Origin: Candidatus Chlorobium masyuteum
GTDB lineage: Bacteria; Bacteroidota; Chlorobiia; Chlorobiales; Chlorobiaceae
Length of the DNA: 64,000 bases
Assembly: GCF_011601315.1 (NCBI RefSeq)
Contig: NZ_JAAORA010000005.1
Coordinates: forward strand, 1-64,000
Direction: 5' to 3'
Part shown: positions 36,213 through 44,139 of the stretch, one piece after another
Position numbering within the stretch: position 1 is the first letter of the stretch
How the letters are laid out: each line of letters opens with the position of its first letter
Notes under the pieces: generated by a model
The model's input: the letters and a program-made list of their open reading frames with translations, nothing else
What the model was told of the DNA's origin: nothing
Database searches by the model: none
Position numbers and translations under genes: made by a program

Positions 36213-36236
36213 CGTTATGTATCTCAGGTTATAGCG
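36213..36236. promoter_or_regulatory. Second, weaker ModE-like site
   Basis: CGTTATGT-N8-TTATAGCG, 126 bp further upstream. The left arm is identical to the first site, but the right arm matches at five of eight positions. Confidence 0.4.
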
Positions 36237-36464
36237 TTATAGATGCAAGATGCGTGCCGGAATTGGCGTTTTAGTGCATTGCATGAGATGAAGGGATGAA
36301 ATAAAAGGGCTAAAAGCCTTGCTATCACTGGGTATCAGTGAGGGTTTGATATTAATTTATTTTTGATCTGGTGGTGAGATGTTGTGAGTCAGTTACAATT
36401 TGAGTTACAAAATAGTCAACAAATATGTGGATATTTTTCGGATGTTACATGGGTGTAGAAAATA

Positions 36465-37103
36465 ATGCTGCCGATGCATCGGGTAGTATTGTGCAATAAG
36501 CAGAACAAAAATATTGCCGCTTCACTCTCGCGATATTCTACCGGCTTTTTTTATCTTGCGTTGAGCTATTTTCTATGCAAAACAACCCCGACCGACATGC
36601 CAGAGGTTTTTAACTACCCCATGACCTATCCCTCATGGTGGATGGATTACTACTATCTTTTCACCTGGGCATTCGGCATGCTGCTGCTTGCTCTCGGGTG
36701 GGCGGTGTTTTTCAGGTTCGGAAAATTCTCCTACGGAGTTGACCTTGGCTGTCTTTGGAAATCGATCGTTCTCGTTCTCATGACTACCGTATCGCTCGGA
36801 GTTCCCAACTACTATAATACCCGATTTGTGGGGGAGCACGGGCAGGATGGTGACTCTGTGAAGCTCTCTCTCGACAAGGTGCTCTATCTTGATCGCAAGG
36901 GAGTTGAAAAGCAGTTGAAGCTTGCTGATGTGACAGCAATCTATCAGGAGAGCATCACCTACAATCCTCCTCCGAAAATCTTCATTGTTGCTGCAAAAAG
37001 CGCTGACAGGGACTCGCTCTTTATAACCAAAAATCTTCCTGGTTATGAGCGTTTGATCTCGGAGTTGACAAAGCGAACCGGTGTTCCGGCCAAACTGCGC
37101 TGA
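36465..37103 (+). CDS. Membrane protein of unknown function
   Basis: Up to 212 aa. Three membrane segments are visible (YSTGFFYLALSYFLC, WWMDYYYLFTWAFGMLLLALGW, SIVLVLMTTVSLGV), then a soluble part of about 90 residues (KLSLDKVLYLDRKGVEKQLKL, IFIVAAKSADRDSLFI). Not recognised. The start is uncertain: ATG at 36594 would drop the first helix. It overlaps nothing and precedes coaX by 19 bases, so it may be in its operon. Confidence 0.55.
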   Translation: MLPMHRVVLCNKQNKNIAASLSRYSTGFFYLALSYFLCKTTPTDMPEVFNYPMTYPSWWMDYYYLFTWAFGMLLLALGWAVFFRFGKFSYGVDLGCLWKSIVLVLMTTVSLGVPNYYNTRFVGEHGQDGDSVKLSLDKVLYLDRKGVEKQLKLADVTAIYQESITYNPPPKIFIVAAKSADRDSLFITKNLPGYERLISELTKRTGVPAKLR

Positions 37104-37122
37104 TCGGCTTTTTTTGGAAAAC

Positions 37123-37938
37123 ATGATTAACAATCCTTACGGCCAACCGCCCTTTTCCGACAGCTTGCTGCTTGTTGTTGAAATTGGCAATACAACCGCT
37201 TCATTTGTGGTATTCAATGGTGAAGAGCTTCTTGAGGTGCACAAGGTGCCTTCGGAAACCCTCTCCACTCCTGATGATATCGACGGAGTGATTAAACCGC
37301 TTCTTCTCTCTTATCCAGAACTTTCAGATGCCGCGCTTTGCAGTGTTGTTCCCGCTCTCGATCCAGTGGTCATGAGCGCGCTTCAGCGCCGACTCGGGGG
37401 CAGAATGGTTGCTGTTACCTCTTCGCTCCGCTTACCCTTCAGGCTCTCTTATGATGCACCGGAAACTTTCGGCGCGGATCGTATAGCACTCTGTGCACTC
37501 AGTCGCAGGCTCTATCCCGAAGATGCGGTTATTGCCCTTGATATCGGTACCGCCATAACCGTCGATGTGCTTGGTTCTGAAGGGCTCTATCTCGGAGGTC
37601 TCATCATGCCCGGTCTTGACCTCATGGCCAGGGCTCTGAATGAACGGACGGCACGCCTTCCGCTTGTCTGTATGGACACCCCGACTTCGCTGATCGGGAA
37701 CTCGACCGCAGAGTGTATCAGAAACGGGATTATCTGGGGGTGTGTATCGGGTATAGAGGGGCTGATCGGGAAGATTAAAACCCTTTTGCGAGAAAAGAGT
37801 GAAGCAGGGGAGCCGAAGGTGATTGTGACGGGCGGCAGCGCACCGCTGATTTCCGGACTGCTTGAATCTGATACGCTGCTTGAAGAGCTTGCCGTACTCA
37901 GAGGTACCCGTTATCTCTTTACCGTTAACGCCGAATAG
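37123..37938 (+). CDS. coaX: Type III pantothenate kinase CoaX
   Basis: 271 aa from ATG at 37123. First step of coenzyme A synthesis: phosphorylates pantothenate using ATP, requires a monovalent cation. Motifs: N-terminal VEIGNTTASFVVF (most CoaX have DIGNT; here the first acid is Glu), APETFGADRIA (the catalytic GxDR Asp), LDIGTAITVDVL and GGLIMPGLDLMARAL. The Glu replaces an ATP/Mg ligand conservatively. Its end overlaps the convergent aroB by 28 bases. Confidence 0.9.
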   Translation: MINNPYGQPPFSDSLLLVVEIGNTTASFVVFNGEELLEVHKVPSETLSTPDDIDGVIKPLLLSYPELSDAALCSVVPALDPVVMSALQRRLGGRMVAVTSSLRLPFRLSYDAPETFGADRIALCALSRRLYPEDAVIALDIGTAITVDVLGSEGLYLGGLIMPGLDLMARALNERTARLPLVCMDTPTSLIGNSTAECIRNGIIWGCVSGIEGLIGKIKTLLREKSEAGEPKVIVTGGSAPLISGLLESDTLLEELAVLRGTRYLFTVNAE

Positions 37939-39011
37939 AAGCCCTGAGCCCTGCTGATTGCTGTGAGTACCTTACTATCCTCAATGGTTGCCTCCAGAAG
38001 AAACGCCTCTCCGAGATTTTTCAGCAGCACAAAACGGAGCTTTTTATCCAGTTTTTTCTTGTCGGAGAGCATGTTATCAAGCAGCGAATTGCTGTCGATG
38101 TCAAGAAAACGTCGTCTGATCACACCCCTTGGAAACCGGAATTTCCCGAGTATTGAGAGCCCCTTTTCAAGCGACTTCGCATCAAGATAGCCGAGTGTAT
38201 TGGATAAAAAGAGCGCACAGACCATACCGATGGTGACCGCTTCGCCGTGGCGCAGGTGACGGTACTCTGCGAGCTTTTCAAGCCCGTGGGCAAAGGTGTG
38301 ACCGAAGTTCAGCGTGGCCCGAAGTCCACCGGTCTCCCTGAAATCTTTTTTGACAACCGCAGCCTTGATACCGGCACTGGTTTTAACCGCCTTGGTGAGG
38401 AATGGCTCCTTGAGTGCGATAATATCACTGAAATGGTTATCGATATAGGTGAGAAATGAGAGATCAGAGATAAAGCCGTATTTGACCACCTCCGCCATGC
38501 CTGAATAGATCTCCCGTTCCGGCAGGGTTGCAAGGTATGAGGGGTCAATCAGCACCAGCTCAGGCAGATGGAAGAATCCGATCAGGTTTTTGCCTAGCGG
38601 GTGATTGATGGCAACCTTGCCTCCAATCGAACTGTCGGTCATAGCCAGGAGGGTTGTAGGTAGCTGGATAACCGGGATGCCCCGGTAGTAGCTTGCGGCA
38701 ATAAATCCCCCGAGATCACCCACGACGCCTCCGCCAACAGCCAGCAGGTTCCAGCTCCGGTCAACATCCGCTTCGATCATTTTGCCGAACAGGCGGTAAG
38801 CTGAATTGAAGCTTTTTGATGCTTCACGGGCAGGCACAGTCATCTCTATCCATTGAAACCCCTCCTCATCAAGCGTTTTCAGAATCCTGTCGCCATAGAG
38901 GTTGCGTGTATTTGCGTCAAACAGAACAACGGTTTTCCTTGAAAGCCCGTGGCTTTTGAACAATTTGCCGAGTCCGAAAGTAACCGGGGTTCCTGTAATT
39001 ATTTTGCTCAC
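37911..39011 (-). CDS. aroB: 3-dehydroquinate synthase
   Basis: 366 aa. Converts DAHP to 3-dehydroquinate in the shikimate pathway. NAD-binding GGGVVGDLGGFIAASY, QLPTTLLAMTDSSIGGKVAIN, HPLGKNLIGFF, and metal ligands in EVVKYG, FGHTFAHGLE and RHGEAVTIGM are intact. It follows aroK by 27 bases, so the two consecutive-pathway genes are likely co-transcribed. Confidence 0.94.
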   Translation of the reverse strand: MSKIITGTPVTFGLGKLFKSHGLSRKTVVLFDANTRNLYGDRILKTLDEEGFQWIEMTVPAREASKSFNSAYRLFGKMIEADVDRSWNLLAVGGGVVGDLGGFIAASYYRGIPVIQLPTTLLAMTDSSIGGKVAINHPLGKNLIGFFHLPELVLIDPSYLATLPEREIYSGMAEVVKYGFISDLSFLTYIDNHFSDIIALKEPFLTKAVKTSAGIKAAVVKKDFRETGGLRATLNFGHTFAHGLEKLAEYRHLRHGEAVTIGMVCALFLSNTLGYLDAKSLEKGLSILGKFRFPRGVIRRRFLDIDSNSLLDNMLSDKKKLDKKLRFVLLKNLGEAFLLEATIEDSKVLTAISRAQGFYSALTVKR

Positions 39012-39038
39012 TGCTATCTGTTTGATTATTGGTCGCCT

Positions 39039-39614
39039 CTATTGATCATTCTTGGTTGCGGATGCTTTGCGTATATACCGCTCTATTTTGCGGGTCAGCT
39101 CTTCAACGGTTGACCCGATCCGTTTTATATCGGTAAGCACATGTATATTCGCACTCTCATAACGCGTTTCACGTCCAAGAAGGATGGAGCTGATTTTTTC
39201 CTCAATCTCGTCCCGTGAGAGCTTCCTGTCGTTCTCGCCTTTCAGCAGAGGGCGGTCAGTTTTATTGCAGAGTCTTCTTGCGAGCGTTTTTGGTGATGAT
39301 TTCAGGTAGACCAGAGTTCCTGACTCCTTGACAAGAGCATAGGAGCGTTCGTTTTCAAGGACACCGCCTCCGAGTGAGATGACAAGATTTGTTTGATTGA
39401 CAAGTTCCTGCAGCGTTTGCAGTTCAAGCTCTCTGAAGCAGGCTTCACCCTCCTCACTGAAAATCCGGGTAATGGCTTTTCCTGCCCTTTTTTCGATGGT
39501 CTGATCGAGATCAACAAACTCATAGCCGAGAGAATTGGCAAGGAGTGGTCCGATCGTGGATTTTCCTGAACCGCTGAACCCGGTTAAAAAGATTAGTGAG
39601 TAGTTTTTTGTCAC
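39039..39614 (-). CDS. aroK: Shikimate kinase
   Basis: 191 aa. Phosphorylates shikimate. P-loop TGFSGSGKSTIGPLLA (residues about 11-26), shikimate-binding FVDLDQTIEKRAGKAI and FRELE, glycine motif VISLGGGVLEN, and lid NKTDRPLLKG. First gene of the aroK-aroB pair. Confidence 0.93.
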   Translation of the reverse strand: MTKNYSLIFLTGFSGSGKSTIGPLLANSLGYEFVDLDQTIEKRAGKAITRIFSEEGEACFRELELQTLQELVNQTNLVISLGGGVLENERSYALVKESGTLVYLKSSPKTLARRLCNKTDRPLLKGENDRKLSRDEIEEKISSILLGRETRYESANIHVLTDIKRIGSTVEELTRKIERYIRKASATKNDQ

Positions 39615-40039
39615 AGCTTACGGTCTGTTATGGGCACCCTTCTGCGGGCAGCTCTCTTTATTTGTTCCGAAACCCGATTACTGCGTTTGGCGGTGCTCGA
39701 AATCCTCATGTACTCCGTGTACACTCCGGTTTCTGCGCTGCCTTGTTCTCGAGCTTCTCACTGCCAATTCATAGAGAGCCCTGATATGATGCCTTGAGAA
39801 TCATGCAAACGAAAAAGAAAATAAAGAAAAATCCGAACCTGCCGTTTGATGATTGCGGCAAATATAGAAAAAAAGGCACAATTTTTTGTGGTCACCGGAG
39901 GTGAGGGCACTCTGGTCACCCTATCTTGCACTATACGGCAGCATATTTTATTTAACTACATTGCAGTGATAACCGGAGTCTTTACAAAAAGCAGTGAATC
40001 CCGACAGTCTGGAAGAAGAGCGTAATCATAGATTTTTTC
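39615..40039. other. 425-bp gap with a repeat element and little else
   Basis: Holds the repeat element at 39646-39781, then an A-rich stretch and a GGTCACC repeat (39892, 39914). No gene is supported. It contains the divergent promoters of aroK and the amidotransferase gene. Confidence 0.5.
39646..39781. repeat. Dispersed palindromic-ended element upstream of aroK
   Basis: Core as in the other copies (GCGGTGCTCGAAATCCTCATG, CACTCCGGTTTCTG), ends GGGC..CTCTCTTTATT and AATTCATAGAGAGCCC, imperfectly complementary. Confidence 0.8.
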
Positions 40040-40795
40040 ATGCAGAAACTTTACATCATCAAAACAGGTACAACTTTTGCCTCAACCCTTGAAACACTCG
40101 GTGATTTCGAAGAGTGGATCAACAATGCGCTTGGCATGATTCCTGTTCCGGTTGAAGTTGTTGATGCAGCAGGGGGGAGCGCACTTCCTTTACCCGATAC
40201 ATGCAGTGGTGTCATTGTGACCGGATCACATGCAATGGTTACCGATAACCTGGCCTGGAGTCTCCGGCTTGAAGCATGGATTCCCCTGCTTGTAGAAGCT
40301 TCGGTCCCTTTTCTCGGGATCTGTTACGGCCATCAGCTGCTTGGTCGCGCCATGGACGGAGTGGTCGGTTATCACCCCCTCGGCAGTGAGATCGGTACGG
40401 TTGACATTATGCTTGCTTCTGAAGCTCTCCATGATCCGCTTTTCAATGCTCTGCCTGATCGTTTTGCCGCCCATGCCACGCATGCGCAAAGTGTGCTGAC
40501 TCTTCCGCCGGGAGCGGTCTCACTTGCATCCAGTCAGCACGATCCCTTTCATGCATTCCGGGTCGGAAGGGCCGCCTGGGGCGTGCAGTTTCATCCGGAA
40601 TACAGCGCTGCGGTCATGCAGACTTATATTGCCGCACAGGCAGAGAGTCTAAGGAAATCGGGGCGGAATGTTGAGCAGTTGCTTCATGATGCAGCCGAGA
40701 CTCCTCACGCCCGGAAGGTGTTGACCAATTTTGCTTCAATGCTGCATCGCAGCAATAATTACCGGAGTGCTTCATTAACCGCAAAAACGGGGTGA
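40040..40795 (+). CDS. Class I glutamine amidotransferase
   Basis: 251 aa. Glutaminase fold with nucleophile Cys in PFLGICYGHQLLGRAM (near residue 95) and catalytic His-Glu pair in GVQFHPEYSAAVM (about 181-183). Similar to the stand-alone GMP-synthase-like amidotransferases (YfeJ/GuaA-like N-domain). The acceptor partner is not known. Followed two bases later by the DUF3298-like gene. Confidence 0.82.
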   Translation: MQKLYIIKTGTTFASTLETLGDFEEWINNALGMIPVPVEVVDAAGGSALPLPDTCSGVIVTGSHAMVTDNLAWSLRLEAWIPLLVEASVPFLGICYGHQLLGRAMDGVVGYHPLGSEIGTVDIMLASEALHDPLFNALPDRFAAHATHAQSVLTLPPGAVSLASSQHDPFHAFRVGRAAWGVQFHPEYSAAVMQTYIAAQAESLRKSGRNVEQLLHDAAETPHARKVLTNFASMLHRSNNYRSASLTAKTG

Positions 40796-40797
40796 TC

Positions 40798-41622
40798 ATG
40801 AAAAGCTTCAGATATGCCACTTTTGCAGTTGCAGCTTCTCTGTTTATGACAACGCTCATCTTTTCTCCGGCATCTTGTGTCGAGCGTTCCGGCGGGAAGC
40901 GAGAGCTGCCGCTTGACTATTCGATGAAACGTGTTGAAAAGAGCTACAGTAATCGAAACAGTCCGGAAAAATATCCCACATACTGCCGTGCGAGCTATCC
41001 GCACTTCTCCGGCGGAGCGAATGCTGATTCGATCAACCTCAAGGTTCACTCCTATATTGCCGACAGCACGGGACTCCGACTCGATGAAGCGAAGGGAGGC
41101 GCGCACTCCATTGAAGCTCTTTCTGAAGCATTTCTTCGAGGCTATGAAGCCTTTCGAATAGAGCGTGCTTCCGGAGAAATTCCCTGGCAGTTTGATCTCA
41201 ATGGCGCCGTACTTCTGAACCGTTCCGGAATTCTGACGCTTGATATCACCTTTTACTCTTTTACCGGCGGTGCGCATGGCATGAGCCATACGGAATATCT
41301 GGTGTTCGATACAAATAGCGGCCGGCGTATGGGGCTTGCTGATGTTTTTCTTCCCGGCTACGAAGTCCGTCTCAACGAGCTGGTTGACGGCCGGTTCCGG
41401 CAGTTGAAAGGGCTTTCGAAAACCGACCCGCTTGATGGAGAGGAGGGTGGGCTGGTTGAGAATGTCATTCGCTTCAATAAAAACTTTGCGGTCACCGACA
41501 AGGGGGTGCTTTTTCTTTATAATGTCTATGAAATAGCACCCTACGTCAACGGCTCTACCGAACTCAGTCTCACCTGGCGTGACTTAAAGCCTCTTTTACA
41601 ACCGAGGTTCAGAAACTTCTGA
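40798..41622 (+). CDS. Exported DUF3298/DUF4163-like protein
   Basis: 274 aa from ATG at 40798. Signal peptide MKSFRYATFAVAASLFMTTL, possibly a lipoprotein (FSPASC). The later half has TLDITFYSFTGGAHGMSHTEYLVFD, DVFLPGYEVRLNELVDGRF and a GGLVENVIRFNKNFAVTDKGVLFLYNVYEIAPYVNGSTEL end, typical of DUF3298, a periplasmic domain also found in anti-sigma factor RsiV. Function unknown. Confidence 0.8.
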   Translation: MKSFRYATFAVAASLFMTTLIFSPASCVERSGGKRELPLDYSMKRVEKSYSNRNSPEKYPTYCRASYPHFSGGANADSINLKVHSYIADSTGLRLDEAKGGAHSIEALSEAFLRGYEAFRIERASGEIPWQFDLNGAVLLNRSGILTLDITFYSFTGGAHGMSHTEYLVFDTNSGRRMGLADVFLPGYEVRLNELVDGRFRQLKGLSKTDPLDGEEGGLVENVIRFNKNFAVTDKGVLFLYNVYEIAPYVNGSTELSLTWRDLKPLLQPRFRNF

Positions 41623-41668
41623 CAGGCACCCTGATGCTATAACGGAGAGCACTCTCATTTACCTCTTT

Positions 41669-41800
41669 TGTCATCCCGATTTTCCGCATGTCATCCCGAA
41701 CGAAGAGAGGGATCTCACTCGGCTCGTGCAATGCTCCATCCAACGAGATCTCTCTTCGCGACTACGCAGCTCATCGGGATGACAGGGAATCGAGTGTCAT
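41669..41800. repeat. GTCATCCCGA-type intergenic repeat
   Basis: TGTCATCCCGA with a GAAGAGAGGGATCTC arm and a later GAGATCTCTCTTCG ... TCGGGATGAC arm in inverted order. Similar pieces at 46920-47115 and 57690-57771. A common class of non-coding intergenic palindromic repeat. Confidence 0.75.
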
Positions 41801-41826
41801 CCCGTATTTACGGTATTTTTATGGTA
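41801..41826. promoter_or_regulatory. Upstream motif copy a (GGTA-TTTTTAT-GGTA type)
   Basis: GTATTTACGGTATTTTTATG followed by GTA and then TATATGCTTGCA. 25 bases are identical to copy b (42001-42027). Same motif as before the cysP leader and the sulfite reductase operon. Confidence 0.5.
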
Positions 41827-42000
41827 TATGCTTGCATTTTATGGCGATAGAGGGTTTTATTAGCCTTTGTCAATTGTCGTTCGCGCCAGTATCTGTCGGT
41901 TGAGCAAGGGTTGGTTATTGAAAATTTTCTGAAAGGATTAATCCGGTTCAATCGGGAATTGTAAAGAGCAGGTTGAAGAGAGGGAGAAGGTCGCAATCCC

Positions 42001-42077
42001 TACCATATTCAGGGTATTTTTATGGTATATGCTTGCAGATAAAGGAGATAATGGGTTATTTGTTCACAATTGTTAAC
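42001..42077. promoter_or_regulatory. Upstream motif copy b with second element
   Basis: First part at 42001-42027: TACC-N8-GGTA, then TTTTTAT, then GGTA. Second part at 42062-42077: the palindrome-like GTTCACAATTGTTAAC. Both parts recur in the same order before the cysP leader and the reductase operon. About 250-320 bp upstream of the porin start. Confidence 0.55.
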
Positions 42078-42324
42078 GAAACAGAAAGCTAATGAACACA
42101 CTTGTTTTATCACACAACAGCGTTGCCGGTTCGTCATGCAACTGTTGTTGTCTCCTCGGAGGGAGTGTGCTGCACGCTTCCGGATTTCTGCCTTAGTGCC
42201 CATGTTCAATCAGGCATAAAAGATGAAAACCGGCCGTCAGCATCAGTGACGGCTTTTTTATTGAAGTTTTTTACGTGAACCAGAACACCAGAACAAAACA
42301 CATAACAACAAAGGGAGTAAAAAA

Positions 42325-43410
42325 ATGAAAAAAATGTTATCTCTTGCCGCCATGTTTGCTGTACTGTCGTACGCATCACCGGCATCGGCAGAACTGAAAA
42401 TAAGCGGTGACGCTTCAACCCGTCTGAGAGACGACTTCGGCAAGGCCAAAACAGCTGCAGGCGTTACAACCAATACGCAGGACCAGTATTTCCAGTATCG
42501 TGTTCGACTGAAACCCTCTGCCGATCTTGGTGATGGTTACTTCTTCAAGGGCTTGATTCAGAATGAAGGTGTTGCCGGCGGCTGGCAGACTATTGCAGCA
42601 TCCAATACCGAGCGCAACAGCCTTGAGGTTTCACAGTTCTACTTTGGACGCAATCTTGAAAACAGCCATTATTCTCTTGGCCGCCTTCCGCTTGGAAGTC
42701 TTGATAACCCGATTCTGGATCTGACGCTTTACGCTATCCCGGGAACCGGCCCACAGGGTTCAAAATTATATGCTGTGGATACACCGATCTCCACAAACCA
42801 CTTTGACCGTCTTTTTGGATTCAACTACGGGGTTAAGCTCGGTGGAGGCGAACTCAATGCTGTTCTTGTCAACTTTGACAACCTTTCATCGACGGCTACA
42901 GTCAATAAGGGGCTTTTGAATGACGGCTATGGTATCACTGCGAACTACAAAACCACACTGGGCGATGTAACCGTGGTTCCGCAGGCGTACTATACGATTA
43001 CCCGCATATCGGATGGTCGCAGGCCATACTCCTTTGGTGGACAGGCCTTCATTCCGGTCGGGAAATCCAAAGTTGCACTCAGCGGTTTCTATACTGCCGA
43101 CAAGAACACCTACCAGGCCACTAACTGGGATTACAGCGGCTATATCTTCAGGGTCAAGGGAGAGTCCGGTCCTGTTACGGCATGGGTTGACTACAACAGA
43201 ACCAAAGACAAGTCTGCTGCAACCACGGTTGATTACGACAACCTCTTTGTCTGGGGATCATACAAGGTTAACGTGCATGAAGCGGCTACCGGAACTTTCA
43301 GCATCACGCCTACCCTTCGCTACCGTGCAAGCGGATCGCAGGCCGTCGGTGCCTCAAAGGCGACGAATGATCTGCTCCGGACAGAAGTTTATGCAACCGT
43401 AACCTTCTAA
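42325..43410 (+). CDS. Outer-membrane porin-like protein
   Basis: 361 aa with a clear ribosome site (AAAGGGAG) and signal peptide (KKMLSLAAMFAVLSYASPASA). The body alternates aromatic and polar residues like a beta-barrel (YFQYRVRLKPSADLGDGYFF, YFGRNLENSHYSLGRLPLG, GYIFRVKGESGPVTAWVDYN) and ends in the Phe typical of barrel proteins (YATVTF). A role in sulfate entry is only suggested by position before the cys genes and shared upstream motif. Confidence 0.75.
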   Translation: MKKMLSLAAMFAVLSYASPASAELKISGDASTRLRDDFGKAKTAAGVTTNTQDQYFQYRVRLKPSADLGDGYFFKGLIQNEGVAGGWQTIAASNTERNSLEVSQFYFGRNLENSHYSLGRLPLGSLDNPILDLTLYAIPGTGPQGSKLYAVDTPISTNHFDRLFGFNYGVKLGGGELNAVLVNFDNLSSTATVNKGLLNDGYGITANYKTTLGDVTVVPQAYYTITRISDGRRPYSFGGQAFIPVGKSKVALSGFYTADKNTYQATNWDYSGYIFRVKGESGPVTAWVDYNRTKDKSAATTVDYDNLFVWGSYKVNVHEAATGTFSITPTLRYRASGSQAVGASKATNDLLRTEVYATVTF

Positions 43411-43412
43411 AT

Positions 43413-43553
43413 GGCATCTCTATAAATTTATTCCGCGATTCGATTGTGTCGTTGGGCGGTGCTCGAAATACTCATGTACTCCTGTGTACACTCCGGTTTC
43501 TGTGCGCCGTCCGCCTCGCCCTCAAACCGCTCACGACAATTTATAGAGATACC
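43413..43553. repeat. Dispersed palindromic-ended element after the porin
   Basis: Starts two bases past the porin stop. Ends GGCATCTCTATAAATT and AATTTATAGAGATACC (one mismatch as a pair). Core GCGGTGCTCGAAATACTCATG and CTCAAACCGCTCACGACAAT. Confidence 0.9.
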
Positions 43554-43575
43554 TTCTTGTATTCTTTCACTCCGG

Positions 43576-43665
43576 CATCCGGGCCTCTGTCGCGGCAAAG
43601 TCATGTGGGGACTTTAATGGTGTGTGTGTGCATCTTCTCTTCAGAATGGCCCGGATGTTTTTTTT
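43576..43665 (+). ncRNA. Terminator-like structured element immediately before tRNA-Cys
   Basis: Closing stem CATCCGGGCC (43576-43585) with GGCCCGGATG (43648-43657), 10 perfect pairs, then eight T (43658-43665). Inside is AAAGTC ... GACTTT and ATG GTG TGT GTG TGC. The tRNA starts five bases after the T run. Could be a terminator, a small RNA or an attenuator of the tRNA. Confidence 0.55.
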
Positions 43666-43669
43666 ACCC

Positions 43670-43743
43670 GGCGATGTGGGTGAGTGGTCTAAGCCAAGGG
43701 TCTGCAAAACCCTTTTTCACAAGTTCGAATCTTGTCATCGCCT
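43670..43743 (+). tRNA. tRNA-Cys (GCA)
   Basis: Acceptor GGCGATG (43670-43676) pairs with CATCGCC (43736-43742), discriminator T. Anticodon stem AGGGT/ACCCT with loop CTGCAAA, anticodon GCA at 43704-43706. T arm ACAAG-TTCGAAT-CTTGT. Short variable loop. CCA is not encoded. Placed next to the sulfate and cysteine genes. Confidence 0.92.
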
Positions 43744-43822
43744 CAAGGAAACCTCTATTTAAGACTCATAAATAAAGGGTCCTGTTTTAACGTTTTGTGT
43801 TGTGTCGTGTAGTTCCTTTGCG

Positions 43823-43890
43823 CATCCGGGTGAGTTCAGAAAAGTGTAATCGGGTACATCTTTTCTCTATCCTGACCCGGATGTTTTTTT
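43823..43890 (+). ncRNA. Second terminator-like structured element after tRNA-Cys
   Basis: Closing stem CATCCGGG (43823-43830) with CCCGGATG (43876-43883) and seven T. Inner stems TCAG/CTGA and AGAAAAG-TGT with ACA-TCTTTTCT. The 3' half (GTACATCTTTTCTCT ... CCCGGATGTTTTTTT) is clearly homologous to the first element. May end the tRNA transcript. Confidence 0.55.
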
Positions 43891-43977
43891 CTTCCTTTCC
43901 GTCATACCCTCTTTTCGACTCTTTTCCGGAGAAATTTCATGAAAAACCGTATCATGATTTGATAAACCTCCCCTTTA

Positions 43978-44052
43978 TACCATATTTGCGGTATTTCCCT
44001 GGGTCAGGTTTGGAGATATGCCCCCTCTTGGCGTTTATTAACAATCGTTACG
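43978..44052. promoter_or_regulatory. Shared upstream motif before the sulfite reductase operon
   Basis: TACCATATTTGCGGTATTT at 43978-43996 (first part) and TTTATTAACAATCGTTACG at 44034-44052 (second part), 88-160 bases before the ATG at 44140. Same order and similar spacing as before the cysP leader. Confidence 0.55.
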
Positions 44053-44139
44053 CTTTGCTGTTTTTGTGACTTCAGCCGGAAGAAGGATGGTGAGCGACCG
44101 GAACTTGAAATATTATAAACAATTAGAATCTCTGATAGC

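Larger units (their letters stand above)
41623..42324. other. 702-bp gap before the porin: repeats and shared upstream motifs
   Basis: Contains a GTCATCCCGA-type repeat (41669-41800) and two copies of a motif also seen before the cys operons (41801-41826 and 42001-42027), each followed by TATATGCTTGCA. The rest (41880-42000, 42080-42320) shows no gene. Confidence 0.6.

Noticed and set aside
43576-43665. T-box riboswitch before tRNA-Cys
   Set aside because: No T-box consensus or specifier-loop layout is present.
43446-43775. Open frame across the repeat, structured element and tRNA-Cys
   Set aside because: Overlaps a clear tRNA and a non-coding repeat.
44056-44124. Possible Cys-codon leader (TGC TGT TTT TGT) before the sulfite reductase
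   Set aside because: The frame has no start codon in reach and no terminator follows; similarity to the cysP leader is only in Cys codons.
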